In this document: piece by piece, positions 21,687 through 32,640 of the stretch
Layout of the letters: every line of letters begins with the position of its first letter
Numbering within the stretch: the first letter of the stretch is position 1
DNA from: Fistulifera solaris
Lineage: Eukaryota > Bacillariophyta > Bacillariophyceae > Naviculales > Stauroneidaceae
Assembly: GCA_030295235.1 (NCBI GenBank)
Contig: AP026143.1
Coordinates: 372,001 to 436,000 of the forward strand
Reading direction: 5' to 3'
DNA length: 64,000 nucleotides
Notes under the pieces: model-generated
Database searches by the model: none
What the model was told of the DNA's origin: nothing
What the model saw: the letters and a program-made list of their open reading frames with translations, nothing else
Translations under genes and position numbers: made by a program

Positions 21687-22097
21687 TCACGGTTGCTTCG
21701 AGTCGTACTGAGCCGGAGTCCATGTTTTCATCGACAACGCGTGGATCCTGGGCATGAACTCTACCAGCGCATCATTTACCATACGATGTCTTTTGATTAA
21801 AGGAACGCCTTCAAATTGAGGGCTCACAACAATCAGATCTAACTTGGCATTCCCGTCGCATTCTTCTTGAGACGCATTATGGTCGACACACTCGACGTGA
21901 GACGCATTGAGCGCGCCTAAACACTGCCAAAAATCAGTTTTGTGAGTTTAAGCTTAAAGTACGGTACCAGGTACACATAAGGCTTGATTTAAAATAATAA
22001 TTCGAGAAAAGCAAAACGATGCGTTGCGAACCGTCGGAAAAATTGGTCATGAAATGGCGTAGCTTACCTTCTCTTTTACTTGATCCGCGATCGTCAT
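21687..22097 (-). CDS. BolA-like protein
   Basis: Two exons join to an 88-residue BolA protein. Exon 1 (22097-22068) codes only for MTIADQVKEK and ends at a perfect GTAAGC donor. Exon 2 (21923-21687) starts after TTTTTGGCAG and gives CLGALNASHVECVDHNAS, LDLIVVSPQFEGVPLIKRHR, MVNDALVEFMPRIHALSMKT and WTPAQYDSK. The R-H-R block and I-H-A-L-S-M-K-T are the BolA signature. The invariant histidine that helps ligate a Fe-S cluster with monothiol glutaredoxin is present. There is no organelle signal, so a cytosolic BOLA2-type role in iron sensing or Fe-S delivery is likely. The intron is 144 bases. Confidence 0.9.
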
Positions 22098-22294
22098 ATC
22101 TAAAACTTTTAAAAATTACAATCAAATTTGCACAAAAGCTAGATTCGTTTTACAAACGACTCATCTCTTTAGTTCTACTCGGAAATTATAGCATTCAACT
22201 TTTCTCATCTTTTTCGTCGCAAACATTATTTTTTTTCGCTCGCGCGGTCGCAATAAATGTCGTGACTTAATCTCACTGCGCAGTCCCACTAAAA

Positions 22295-22320
22295 GATTTA
22301 CTATAGGCTCAAAGTGTCTC
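22295..22320 (+). repeat. partial copy of dispersed CTATAG motif
   Basis: GATTTACTATAGGCTCAAAGTG matches the first block of the dispersed motif. The CGACTG block is absent. It lies about 190 bases before the ATG at 22509. Confidence 0.45.
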
Positions 22321-22508
22321 TCAGGAGGCTATCGGAAGGCGGAAGGCGGACGAACGCGCAACGCGCGATGCGATGTTTTTGTGGCGCGACGATCAAGCAA
22401 AAACATCATCTTTGCAAATGCGTGCTTACGAAGTCAATCATATCATACTTCACGTTATTAAAATAGAAGATTCAATTGACAATAACGCTGCAGAGATCGG
22501 CGTGAGAG

Positions 22509-24275
22509 ATGGCGGCGTGTCGCCCGATCGCCTTGGCTCGACCACGATTACGTCAATGGTTTCGTTTCCTATTCCTGTGTTATTGGACCAGCACTGTAAC
22601 AGTCTCCGTAATATGCCTTCCTTTGGGCTCTCGGATAAGGGGTGCGTCCTCTTCAACGCCTGCCTATCCGCATTACCGCAATTACAGCAAGCTCTCTGAT
22701 TCTGCATCTCCGAACGAAGAACTGAAAATGACTCGAAAGAAGGTTAAAGACAAGCGAACTACAAACAAAAGCGACAAAAACACAATTAGCAAGAGGAAAT
22801 ACGCCGAAAATAGTGTTGTGACGAGAATAGCCAAAGCAGCGGCGCTACGAAACGCGGAACGAATTTCAAAGCAAACAGCGCCGGTACGGCCACCCAGTCA
22901 GTCCATGTCATCTTCGCAGCCTCGACTGGGGAGTTTGACCTCACTGACGGCCGCTATCGACAAACAGCTCATCGGACGGTCTTCAACAGGTCCAGGACTG
23001 AGAAACTCACTCGGTCGGCCTCGTCTTTTGAGTGATTCCTCGATGACTTCCGTCGTTCAATACAATTCACAGCAGGAATTTATGGACAATATATCCCCCG
23101 ACGCCTCACTCTCTCTCATGAACCGCCGTCACATTGACGTGTTGAAGCACGTTGCAGTTGTGTTTGCCCGCCCGTTGATTGACAACCAAATTACAGTGGA
23201 ATACGCGAGCCGAATCCGACGTTTAGTGAAAGCTATCAAGTTTGAGGAATACAACCCCGATCTTCTTTGTTTTGTCGAAACGGAAACTGTGCGGCACACC
23301 AGTCTCGCAAAGAAAAGTAAAGTTCCCGCAAGCAGTGCTGGTTATGTATTTTTTCGGCATTTATGTGCTGCGCAAGGGGTATCCTTACAGAGCAGTTTGG
23401 AGGTTTTTATTCAAGGAGTTGACCATCCAAGAAGTCCTTCGGCGGCACACACTGAACATTCTGAATTCGAATCCAGCTTGCGCGACGACGTTCCTCACGA
23501 TCCCGAGTATCTTGCATTGGTTAGTGTCACAGACATTCTAGATCATTCTTATTTGCCGGCATGGCGACAAGAGGCAAAGCGATTACGAGTGAAGGTGTCG
23601 TTGATCTCGTCAGACTATCATATTTGTCAGATCCATGATGTACAACAGAGGTCGCCGCGGCAAAGCGCTCTCCGGGCGTTAAATACTGTCACCAAACCAT
23701 CCAATACAACTGTCGAAACCAAATGGTCTTTTATGTACACAACCACGGCGCCTATTCTCTCGAAAGACAAGGTACAAGGATTCTTTTATAAGTGTTACAT
23801 CACCGCGCAGCAGCTGTATCCAGTCGTAATAAACTTGCGTGGCGTAGCCAACAATCGGGAATTCTTCCAGCGAGAGAATTATCTGTCGCTGGTTTCGGCT
23901 CGGCGATCGCTAGTGACGGATATGGAACGTATTTACAATGTGCAGCCGTCTCTCAAATCAGTTCATCATCTTTCCATTCATTCGGGTAGCCGCGTCGATG
24001 AGTCACATATTGAAACCAAGAAACCCGTCGATGTAGTACTGGAGAGTGCACTCTTGTCTTTGGGACGATGTTGCGATCTGGTTCGTCCAGCAGGTTTGTT
24101 GACAGGTAGTGTAACTTCCGCCGACTGGAAACTGGCTTATTCCATACTTGAGCAAGCCGTCGATCAGATCCTAATGACTTGTGACCCCGATCAACCGTTG
24201 GACCCCTTGGAATGGGGAAAGTTAGCCGAAGAAAGAATAGTCAACATCACAGTGGGCGTGGAAGACGGAACTTGA
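22509..24275 (+). CDS. large protein of unknown function, DUF218-like fold suspected
   Basis: This 588-residue intronless protein has one N-terminal hydrophobic segment (FRFLFLCYWTSTVTVSVIC) that may be a signal anchor, then about 150 residues of basic, Ser-rich linker. The ordered part starts near residue 210 with DVLKHVAVVFARPLIDNQIT and VEYASRIRRLVKAIKFEEYN, then YVFFRHLCAAQGVSLQSSLE and RVKVSLISSDYHICQIHDVQ. The alternation of a V-x-F-x-R strand, a helix with A-x-R-x-x-x-L, and SSDYHI recalls DUF218 (SanA-like) proteins, but the match is by eye only. The C-terminal 120 residues are helical. There is no frame problem. Confidence 0.65.
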   Translation: MAACRPIALARPRLRQWFRFLFLCYWTSTVTVSVICLPLGSRIRGASSSTPAYPHYRNYSKLSDSASPNEELKMTRKKVKDKRTTNKSDKNTISKRKYAENSVVTRIAKAAALRNAERISKQTAPVRPPSQSMSSSQPRLGSLTSLTAAIDKQLIGRSSTGPGLRNSLGRPRLLSDSSMTSVVQYNSQQEFMDNISPDASLSLMNRRHIDVLKHVAVVFARPLIDNQITVEYASRIRRLVKAIKFEEYNPDLLCFVETETVRHTSLAKKSKVPASSAGYVFFRHLCAAQGVSLQSSLEVFIQGVDHPRSPSAAHTEHSEFESSLRDDVPHDPEYLALVSVTDILDHSYLPAWRQEAKRLRVKVSLISSDYHICQIHDVQQRSPRQSALRALNTVTKPSNTTVETKWSFMYTTTAPILSKDKVQGFFYKCYITAQQLYPVVINLRGVANNREFFQRENYLSLVSARRSLVTDMERIYNVQPSLKSVHHLSIHSGSRVDESHIETKKPVDVVLESALLSLGRCCDLVRPAGLLTGSVTSADWKLAYSILEQAVDQILMTCDPDQPLDPLEWGKLAEERIVNITVGVEDGT

Positions 24276-25137
24276 CCAATGTTAGGTACAAGAGAAATAC
24301 TTCGTTGATGACAATGGCCCCATGTCCCGATGAAAGGATTAGGCCGCGACGGAAGGAATTATCAAGCATCCATTTCTATGGTGCAAGGACTATCTTTAGA
24401 ATGTCGACGTGTAGTGCGATGTGAAGGATGCCCTTTTAAAACCTGACCACCACAAAGTTTTAGCGAAATCCATCGCCGCAGAGCTGACGCACTCTGTCAA
24501 TCTTGCTTAATGTTAACTCACTCGCTAGGTAATGGAACGCTACATTTGTTGGTCTAGCAGAGATCAAAATGATCAACGTTTCTTTCGTTGTTCTCTAATC
24601 GCTTTTTCCTGGTCAAATGACCTGCAGCTCTGAAGAGAGCGGCGCCTTGCACGACTAAGCATGCTTTCTACGTAGTTTCGAAAACTCTAGTTCTAGCAAG
24701 AAAAATGAAAAATGAACGATTGGAATGAACGACTGAACGACCATGATGATTCACGCGAGTTGCGTAAAAATAATATTTGCGCGTTGCGCGTCGAGGAATG
24801 CCGAAATTTGGCCCAACGAACGATGGCCTTATGACCGTGCAAATCAAACAGCAATGACTTTTTGTTAGAGTTAGTATCTTTTTTTATGTACTATCTATCA
24901 AAAATACGACAAGATACAAGAAACGAAAATAAACTCTGATAGAAAAAGTACTTGTGTCTGACGAAAAACTTCCGATGCCAAGTGTTCTTTATGTTTAGGC
25001 GCTTTTAGAGTTTACAGACTTATCACGGTCATCGCAACAAACAACAAACTCAAACATCATGATCAACACGAAAACTGTTGTTATCCATTGAAACAGAATA
25101 AAATCCAACCAACTACTTGCATAATTCATACGATACA
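24276..25137. other. intergenic, no gene seen
   Basis: This is 860 AT-rich bases. A short purine run and an inverted GCGCGTTGCGC patch occur near 24780. No coding exon or RNA gene is recognised. Confidence 0.4.
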
Positions 25138-26921
25138 ATGTTTCCTTTAAATTACTTGCTAATACTGGCTTCATCGATCCATCTGAGTTTCTCATTGGCG
25201 CCATCTTCACTCAACGAAATTGAGCCAGTTCAAGCTATTATCCGACAAGAACTCACCGAAGATACAAACGTTCCGAAGCATACCGATACAGACAAATGTC
25301 AATCATTGAATCCGCAGGACTGTAAAAATCTAGATGAAAGTCTGGGTCGACAGCTAGCGGAACGCCGTCTGAATCCCTCCATAGGAGACAATATTCGAGT
25401 GATCGTTCTGCTGATTAAATTCTCCGATCATACCACCCGAGATTTACCCTCCAGAGAATACTTCGAAGAGTTCTTTAACGGAGAAGGCACAGAGCTAGGC
25501 TCTGTAAAAGAATGGATGCGCTTCAATAGTGTGGGTCGATACCGAGTTCATTTTACTGTTCGCGAATGGGCTACTCTTCCCAACACGGAAAAATTCTATG
25601 CTGCCGGAAATTCGGCTTGGGATACGGATTTCAATCCAGTGGTGGCACCTCTGTTAGACGAAATAGATAATGATCCGAACCATAAGTGGTCACCAGACTA
25701 CATTGACGAGTTCGGCAAGCTAAACCACCTAATTGTGGTTCATTCGGGCTACATGGCTGAAGTAGGTGAGTACGAGAGTGGTTGTGTTTTTTTGCAGTCA
25801 TTCGCTTTGAGAAGGTCACTCAATCTGTTTATTAAAGGCGATCTGTCGTGCTTAACATCCAATCCAAATAGAGTAGATCGTATCTGGTCTAGCGGAGGGA
25901 ACGGGGAAGGTACTGGTGCGCCTGACGCATGGCGATCTAAAGATTTTTATGAGGTAGGGGGTATGGCGCTTCTATCTGCATTCAGCATTCCATCGTGCGA
26001 CAAATCGGGTGCCTTTCATGTGGAGCCTGCTGCACTTGGGCCATTTGTTCACGAATTTAGTCATGGCTTCGGACTTCCCGATTTGTACGACTTGAATGTC
26101 CCCCCTCTGGGTGGTGTCGGAAAGTTCTCGAACATGGCAAGTAGTCAAGGTTGGGACTTTTCACCAAAATCTCCAGGCCACATGGATGGATGGTCTCGTG
26201 CACGAATTGGATGGGTGGACTATATCGATATCGAATTCGATGGATATTATGCCGTTCAACCTTTGGAGGTATCGGGACAGGTCTATCGAATCACCAAAGG
26301 ATACCCCGAAGGCGAATATCTTGTAATTGAAAACAAGCAGCCCATCAAATATGATTCCGACATGCCTGCTGGCACTGGTGGTAAGTGTTTTGCGACGCGC
26401 GTAATGTCGATGTTTACGAGAAATCTCTCTCTTACACAAAGACAGGGATCGTTATTTTTCACGTGGACGAGAAAGCTGACCGTCAAAAGAACGCGGGATA
26501 TCCAGGCAAGCCAGGATGGCCAGCAGCTCACTATCGAGTCGCTGTCCAGCAGGCTGACGGAAACTACGACATTGAAAAGGGTGTGAACCTGGGAGACGAA
26601 GGAGATTTCTATCGCAAAGGAAGCAAACTCAGCTCGGGTGGCGATTTCCCGAACACCGACTCATACCAAGGAGGCGTCATCAAGAGCACGGGAATCAACA
26701 TTGAAGTTGTGACGGATAGTCAGTTCATCATGGCGTTCCACGTAACTGGATTAGGACAGCGGACACTCGATATGCAGGCGTCGTCCGTAGGATCGACAGA
26801 AGGCAATGTGCAAGGCAAGCCATTCTTGAGAGAAGGTTCTCCCAGAGCTACTGTGGCTTGGATTTTAGGGATGTTTATGAGTATCGGTCTGATGCTTGGG
26901 ATGCTTCTTGTTTTTCTGTAA
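25138..26921 (+). CDS. M6-type metalloprotease, membrane-anchored (copy 1)
   Basis: The ATG at 25138 begins a signal peptide (MFPLNYLLILASSIHLSFS). After a short propeptide, VIVLLIKFSDHTTRDLPSRE opens the catalytic domain. The zinc site is HEFSHGFGLPDLYD, the M6/immune-inhibitor-A H-E-x-x-H-x-x-G-x-x-D motif. Further blocks are SSQGWDFSPKSPGHMDGWSR and EGEYLVIENKQPIKYD, and a C-terminal helix (ATVAWILGMFMSIGLMLGML) anchors it. Two introns are seen: 25766-25837 (within MAEVG|DLSC) and 26381-26445 (GTG|GIVIFHV). Both are confirmed by alignment to the neighbouring paralogue. Secreted or cell-surface proteolysis is likely. Confidence 0.9.
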
Positions 26922-27269
26922 CGGGGCCTACGTCTTGTCGGATTCGAGAATGACTAACATGAGCCGCGCTATTTTTTTGTGAAGCTTCAAAAGACTCCGC
27001 CAGCGAAACTCCCCTGTTTGGCATCAACCTCGAAGACTGTTGGCTGTTGGCTTTATTCAACTTTTATAAGAAAACATGCTGAAGGATTCTCAGCGCCATT
27101 TCATTCTATCTGAAACGAAGAAGCAATGTTTCTTTCCTTTTAAGGAAAAAACGGGTTGACATTAAGCCCTAATAAAACCTCCAGCTACTCTGAATGCGAT
27201 CATTTGTTGTCTTGTTAGATTTTATTAATAAATGATGAGAAAAGTTGTGAGCCTTCCATTCGATTGCAA
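26922..27269. other. intergenic
   Basis: This is the 3' flank of the first M6 gene, with TTTATTAATAAA near 27222 as a possible polyadenylation region. No gene is seen. Confidence 0.35.
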
Positions 27270-27443
27270 TTATGTGGCACTTGAATCTGGACGCGCAATC
27301 TTGACATCTTTATCAAAGGGAACGAAAAATGGTTGGGCCTCGGCCGATAATAAAGCCGAGCCGCGAGACATGACCTCCTTTACCTGTTTCCATTTTTCCT
27401 TTAGTAAATAGTAGACGTGCTTAATCAGCGAGATTTTGTCTAT
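27270..27443 (-). CDS. probable last exon of a small gene, unknown
   Basis: On the minus strand an exon-like frame follows a good acceptor (TTTCTCGTAG, ending 27444). It reads IDKISLIKHVYYLLKEKWKQ, VKEVMSRGSALLSAEAQPFF and VPFDKDVKIARPDSSAT and stops at 27270. The composition is convincingly protein-like: amphipathic and Lys-rich. Upstream, the frame WHYTYFVALYALMKARKLYP at about 27558-27630 could be an earlier exon, but I could not find splice sites that join the two cleanly. The whole gene probably lies within 27270-27700. I do not recognise the product. Confidence 0.4.
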   Translation of the reverse strand: MDKISLIKHVYYLLKEKWKQVKEVMSRGSALLSAEAQPFFVPFDKDVKIARPDSSAT

Positions 27444-27779
27444 CTACGAGAAAGCAGCGAAATTGTAGAGAAGTTTATCGCAGTGTGTAATGAAATGTAA
27501 GCATGCAATACCCAATACGTTTCTGTCCTCTATGTAAATTGTATCTCAGTCACAGGCTCATGTACTATCCAGGATATAGTTTTCTTGCTTTCATCAGGGC
27601 GTATAGAGCTACAAAGTATGTGTAATGCCACACCCAAGAAAAATGGGACTTTCGCCCCCGTGTTCCGTTTTCCGCCTCAAAAACAAAGCGTCAAACATGC
27701 TCCACTTTCCAACAATTATTCGTCGCCGACATAATCGATTGACTCATTTATCGCGTCGCATTTGTCAATAAAAGTGAAT

Positions 27780-29643
27780 ATGATCTTTGCTTTATCATTA
27801 TTACTTTCACTGAGGACGGCGTGGTGCCTCGCACCACCATTGATTCATGATGAATGGGAATCAGTCGACGAAATGAGGGCACGGCTGGACATTGATTACG
27901 ATTATGAACCTCAATATGTCGACAGCGAGCACTGTCGGTTATTAACGGAGGCCGAGTGCGAAGAATTCGATCAAGATTATGGTCGTCAGCTACGAGAGCG
28001 TCGACTGAATCCATCAGAGGGAGACTTTAAAGTTTTGGTATTGCTCATTAAATTCTCGGATCACGCCGACAAGGAAGTGCCACCACGAGAATATTATGAG
28101 GAACTGTTCAATGGAAACGGCCCCAGTGACATCAACGAAGTGGGTTCCATGAAAGACTGGCTCAATACGAATAGTATGGGGAAATACAAGGTGCAATTCG
28201 ATGTTCGAGATTGGGAGGTGGCACCCAACACCGAGTCTTTCTATGCTGCCGGAAACGCCGGAAGGAGTTCGGACCTGCAGGAAATTTACCGTGATGTATT
28301 GACGAAATATGATAACGAAGGATCGGTTACCTTTACAGATGGTTACATTGACACGGATGGCTTCTGTAAGTGCGACATTTGGAGAGGCTGTTTCATTGCG
28401 CCATGTATTTTCTGACTTGTTGTCACAGTGAACCACCTGGTCGTCATTCATTCCGGTATCATGGCTGAAATTGGTGATTTGTCGTGCATTGAAACTAGTT
28501 TCCTGGATCGTATTTGGGCATCTGGCTCTTACTCTCCCAAAGGTGGGGACAATGTGTGGCGATCCAAGGACTGGTTTGAAGTCGGTGGTCTTGTTATTGC
28601 ATCGGCTTTCGATGCTCCGGCCTGCAACAAGAATACGGGCGAGCCAATACTCGAGCCAGTCAAGCTTGGAGTTTTTGCGCATGAATATTGTGTAAGTAAA
28701 CCAACATTAAAAATGCTGTGAATGCGAGGGAGGTGCGATCACTTACGATTCGATAACGATTCGTTGCAGCACGGTTTCGGTCTTGTCGATCTTTACGACC
28801 AAGGACAGCAAAAGCTAGTCGTTGGAGGTATCGGAAGGTAAGCATCTGATTGTGAAGAGCGAATACTTATCGATCTCTGGTTATATCTAACATTGTCATT
28901 AGGTTCGGAATCATGTCCTCGTCTCAAGGTTGGGACATTTCGCTAGCGACTCCTGGTCATTTGTCGAGTTGGTCTAGAGAAAGAATCGGCTGGATGGAGT
29001 CCATCACTATCGAAAAGGACGGGTACTACGCTTTACAGCCGATGGAAATTTCCAGTTCGGCTTACAAAATTACCCATGGATATCCCGAGGGCGAATACCT
29101 GTTGATTGAAAATAAGTACCCGATGCTATACGATAAGGACGTGGAACAGGGTGGAATTGTGGTGTATCATGTGGATGACACGAAAGATGGCCAAAGAGAG
29201 CGAAGTTATCCGGGAGGAGAGGGTTGGCCCGCAAAACATTACCGCGTAGCTGTCGTCCAAGCAGACGGACAGTTTCATCTTGAGAAAGGCACCGATTACG
29301 GAACAAAGACGGACTTTTTCACGAAAGGAATGATGCTCGGATCGGGGGCGACCAACCCAACACCGATGGCTATCAGAGCGGTGTTCTGACTCCCACTGGA
29401 ATTTCGATTGAAATCATGTCCGATCCGGGCTTTTTGGTTGTCATTCGCGTCAGTGGATTTAACTCACGGTCAGCCGGTTTGAACTTGGATCCTGGTATTG
29501 CGGTCGACGACAAGCCGTCGGAATCACCCGTCGAATTTGATGGCGATTATTCGGCCAAGACATCGTCGGATGTATTACGATGGGTTCTGGCCTTGTTTTC
29601 CGGACTTGGGCTTATGGTGGGCCTGGCGATTGCTGTTTTGTAA
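27780..29643 (+). CDS. M6-type metalloprotease, membrane-anchored (copy 2)
   Basis: The ATG at 27780 gives a signal peptide (MIFALSLLLSLRTAWC). The catalytic domain starts VLVLLIKFSDHADKEVPPRE. The zinc motif is rebuilt across an intron as HEYC|HGFGLVDLYD. Introns are 28366-28428, 28692-28769 and 28838-28902 (63, 78 and 65 bases). None coincides with those of copy 1. After SSSQGWDISLATPGHLSSWS and EGEYLLIENKYPMLYD, the frame slips at the G5 run 29344-29348. With six Gs the protein continues GSGGDQPNTDGYQSGVLTPT, as in copy 1, and ends in a membrane helix (VLALFSGLGLMVGLAIAVL) at 29643. This is a tandem duplicate of the gene at 25138, with likely the same role. Confidence 0.88.
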
Positions 29644-29727
29644 ATCATGTGTACCAATCTGTGATAATAGTAACTTCGTTTTTTTTTCATACGCTGTATT
29701 GTTTTACCGTCACCAACTTTGAGATTT

Positions 29728-29814
29728 CCGGAAAGGACGTTAAAATTCTGCCTCTCAGTACAAGTTTCTACGTGGAGCCTACGGCGAGGCAGAATTTTAA
29801 CGTCGTTTCCCGGT
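29728..29814. repeat. long inverted repeat, MITE-like hairpin
   Basis: Two 19-base arms (29736-29754 and 29786-29804) are perfect reverse complements around a 31-base spacer. With one mismatch and one extra base the pairing extends to about 27 bp, with CCGGAAA / TTTCCCGG at the ends. It sits between the M6 gene stop and a tRNA gene. It may be a miniature inverted-repeat element or an RNA hairpin. I see no clear target-site duplication. Confidence 0.65.
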
Positions 29815-29921
29815 ACCGTTAATAACGAACGCAAGAATAGAGCACACATCACACATCACAAATAGCTCCTTTATGATAGTTTGCATTTTGATGAATTTAA
29901 AATCTGCATCTTCAGCATCAA

Positions 29922-29995
29922 GCAGTCGTGGTCTAGTTGGTTATGACGCATCCTTAACACGGATGAGGTCGTGCGTTCGATTCGCGCCGATTGTA
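29922..29995 (+). tRNA. tRNA-Val (anticodon AAC)
   Basis: A complete cloverleaf fits. The acceptor stem is GCAGTCG with CGATTGT (two G-U pairs) and discriminator A. The A box is TGGTCTAGTTGG. The anticodon stem CATCC/GGATG encloses the loop TTAACAC, so the anticodon is AAC at 29956-29958. The variable loop is AGGTC and the T arm is GTGCG-TTCGATT-CGCGC. A TTTTT terminator for RNA polymerase III follows at once. There is no intron and CCA is not encoded, as usual in eukaryotes. Confidence 0.92.
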
Positions 29996-30259
29996 TTTTT
30001 GACTTTTTGCTGCGTTTGCGATATCTACTGTGAAATAGAGTGTAGATTACTTTTTGTTTTCCTTTCGAATAACGTGAATTTGTCGCACAATGACTCGAGC
30101 GGACGCCTTTTTCGTCTTGGCTCTTTGCCGTTCCCGCTTATTGTTATCGCGTCGTCCGCCACCATGGCGATCATTGATGTCGCTGCATCGCTTGATTTAC
30201 CTGCATTATTGCTTCTTTGCCTTTTGTCATTTCCGTATTCAAACGTATCAATCAGTTTA

Positions 30260-31491
30260 ATGGGCACAATTGATATCAGTATTCTTTCCGCACGAACGGG
30301 ACAATCGGAAGTTTTGACGGTCGATCCTTCCGTCATGACGGTCGGTCAATTGCTCGAATTGAGTCAAGCGCTGTTACCGGATGTGCATCCCGTCAACGAT
30401 CAATTGCTGCGCGACGGACGCGTCTTGCGGGTCGAACAAACACTGGCACAAGAAGGTGTTCAACGAAACGATATGTTGGTCATTCAGCCGCCGCCATCAA
30501 TAGCCGGCGGTCTCGACTTTTCGAGTCTCTTGAAAGCGGCTCCACCGACGGCTTCCTCTTCCACCGACGAACCCTTTGTGTATTATCCCTCCATGAATTT
30601 TTGAAGAAGCGGCCGCGTACAATCCGCATCCCCGCAACATGGTGCAACTATTATTTGCCAAGGAGCATTTGTGGAAAGAATTGCATTATCACAATCCCAA
30701 ATTGGGCCTGGCCTTGGGGGCCGTACGGAATAATTTAGAGGAAGCGGTGCGTGTGTGGCAACAATACGTGGTACAAGGCAGTATTCAAAAGGCCCTGCTG
30801 CAGACGCAACACTATCATCGCGACCGTGACATGCAAGAACGATTACAGCGCAATCCCCATGACGCCGAAGCCGTCGCGTATTTCCGTCAGCAAGACAACA
30901 AAAAGCTGGTGCAACAACAATATTTGCAAATGATGGAAGAATATCCGGAATCTTTGTCAAAAGTGCTCATGTTGTACATTCCCGCACGCATCAATGGACA
31001 CGAAGTCCAGGCGTTTTGTGATTCCGGAGCCCAAATGACCATTATGAGTAAAAAAAGTCGCCATGGAATGTGGGATTTTTGACATGTTGGATGATCGTTT
31101 TCAGGGCATTGCCTCGGGCGTCGGGACGGGGAAAATTTTGGGTCGCATTCATTTGGTGCAATTGCAATTGCAATCCCCCGATGGCGTGCAGTATCATTTT
31201 CACTGCACCATCACCGTCATGGACGATGCGGCGGAAGGAGCCAAAGACATGCCGTTCTTACTTGGACTCGACATGATGAAACGACATCAATGTCAAATTG
31301 ATTTAGAAAAGGGTGTCTTGCGCTTTCGCATTCCTCCCACGCAGCATTTGGAAGTAGCGTTCTTGCACGAAAAAGATTTAGACGAGAGTCAAGGCGGGAC
31401 GAAAGGATTTGATGCTGCCTTGGCGAATGCGAAGTGGATGCAAGAAGAAGACGAAGAAGAAGAAAATAAAAATGCGCTCGATGAATCATGA
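30260..31491 (+). CDS. DDI1: DDI1-like ubiquitin-receptor aspartic protease
   Basis: The ATG at 30260 starts a ubiquitin-like domain ([20 protein letters not shown], later [20 protein letters not shown]). A helical middle part follows ([32 protein letters not shown]), then the retropepsin-like domain with [20 protein letters not shown], where D-S-G-A is the catalytic motif, and [23 protein letters not shown]1 is a proteasome shuttle and protease for heavily ubiquitinated substrates. This is a host gene. Two frame changes occur, at the T5 run 30598-30602 and the A7 run 31050-31056. Each is explained by one extra base, after which the sequence reads [15 protein letters not shown] and [15 protein letters not shown]. 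An Asp/Glu-rich tail closes the protein; no UBA domain is seen. Confidence 0.9.
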
Positions 31492-31527
31492 TCATAGTGT
31501 AATGACTCTAGACTAGTTTATCGGCTT

Positions 31528-32302
31528 CTATTTCAACGGATGCGTTTCTCCGTCAATTTCGAGAAATACGCATTCTCCTGGAACTTGGAATTGATCCACA
31601 ATGAGTTCCGCTGCATCGTACACATGATCTCCTTGCACAATGATACTCTTGTCTTTCACACTCGAACTACCGGCAAATTTTTTTAGAGAATGTTTTCGAC
31701 ACATCCTTAAGTTTGACATTGGGTACAGTCTCCATTCCATGAACGATCGTCATGAACTTTTTGCGTTTTTGTGTTTGTTTTTGAATGAGAATACGAATGG
31801 CGGATGTTTCCGTGGATTTGGCTTTGACGCCACGGCGTTTGCGACCCGGTACAACCGCATCTTCATCGTCCTCGTCGTCGCCACTTTCTTCTTCGTCGTC
31901 GTCGTCACTATCCGCATCAAACGGATCTTCCGGTTCCGGTCCGTATTTCTTGACGAGTGCCGAAAACAGATTCTCTTCTTTTCCGGCATACTTTTCCAAC
32001 AACCCCGGAATACTTTCAATCTTTTCGGGGACATATTTTTCGTAAAAGGCCGTCAATCGCTGTTCGGTCGTCCACGGTTCACTGGGTCGCGGCGGCTTCA
32101 CGGCAACAACTTTGCTGCCGTACAATTTTGCATGCGTTTCCGGATGATGTTTTTTCAGCCACGGCAAACAGTGCGTCTCAAAATCCGGACCGTATTCGCA
32201 ATATTCGGGCGGCATTCCGCATTTGTCGCAATACAAAACAACTTGTCGCGGTAAGATGGCGTTGCTTTCGGGGTCTTCTTCTTCTACTTCATGAATCACC
32301 AT
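31528..32302 (-). CDS. DENR-like translation factor (SUI1 domain)
   Basis: The N-terminus has VVLYCDKCGMPPEYCEYGPD, the zinc-binding block of DENR, then THCLPWLKKHHPETHAKLYG. An acidic linker (DADSDDDDEEESGDDEDDED) separates it from a C-terminal SUI1 domain: IVHGMETVPNVKLKDVSKTF, FAGSSSVKDKSIIVQGDHVY and AAELIVDQFQV. DENR with MCT-1 promotes reinitiation and recycling of post-termination 40S subunits in the cytosol. The T7 run at 31678-31684 (A7 on the coding strand) holds one base too many; without it SKKFAGSSS reads through. Convergent with DDI1, 36 bases apart. Confidence 0.92.
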
Positions 32303-32640
32303 ACTGTGAGTGTATCAAATCTCAGATAAAGATAATTGCTGTTAGCAACGTTATTGATTGCAAAGTGATGCAAATAACAATCTATACTCCGTACGGTACT
32401 TGGTAACATTTATCAGGTATACGGTATACGTGATGATTTATATGATGTGGTTTTCCTGGTGCCGGCTGACGGTCAAACGCAAGCTGATGAGGCTCGCTCT
32501 GTCTGTGACGGACGTGTAGCGGTACTGAACAGTTTTTGCCGTTTTGTTTTTTACACGCACAGCATGATTGTTTTATTATTTTGCATGGAATTTATTCGAA
32601 TCGATCGATCCGAATATGCCGCACATAAACGAAGCAAATC
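32303..32640. promoter_or_regulatory. divergent intergenic region, DENR and MATE genes
   Basis: This is 338 bases with ATACTCCGTACGGTAC near 32387 and several GGTATACGG-like short palindromes. No gene is seen. Confidence 0.35.

Noticed and set aside
29873-30259. Longer start for the DDI1-like protein
   Set aside because: The upstream frame runs through the tRNA-Val gene. The ubiquitin-like domain starts properly at 30260.
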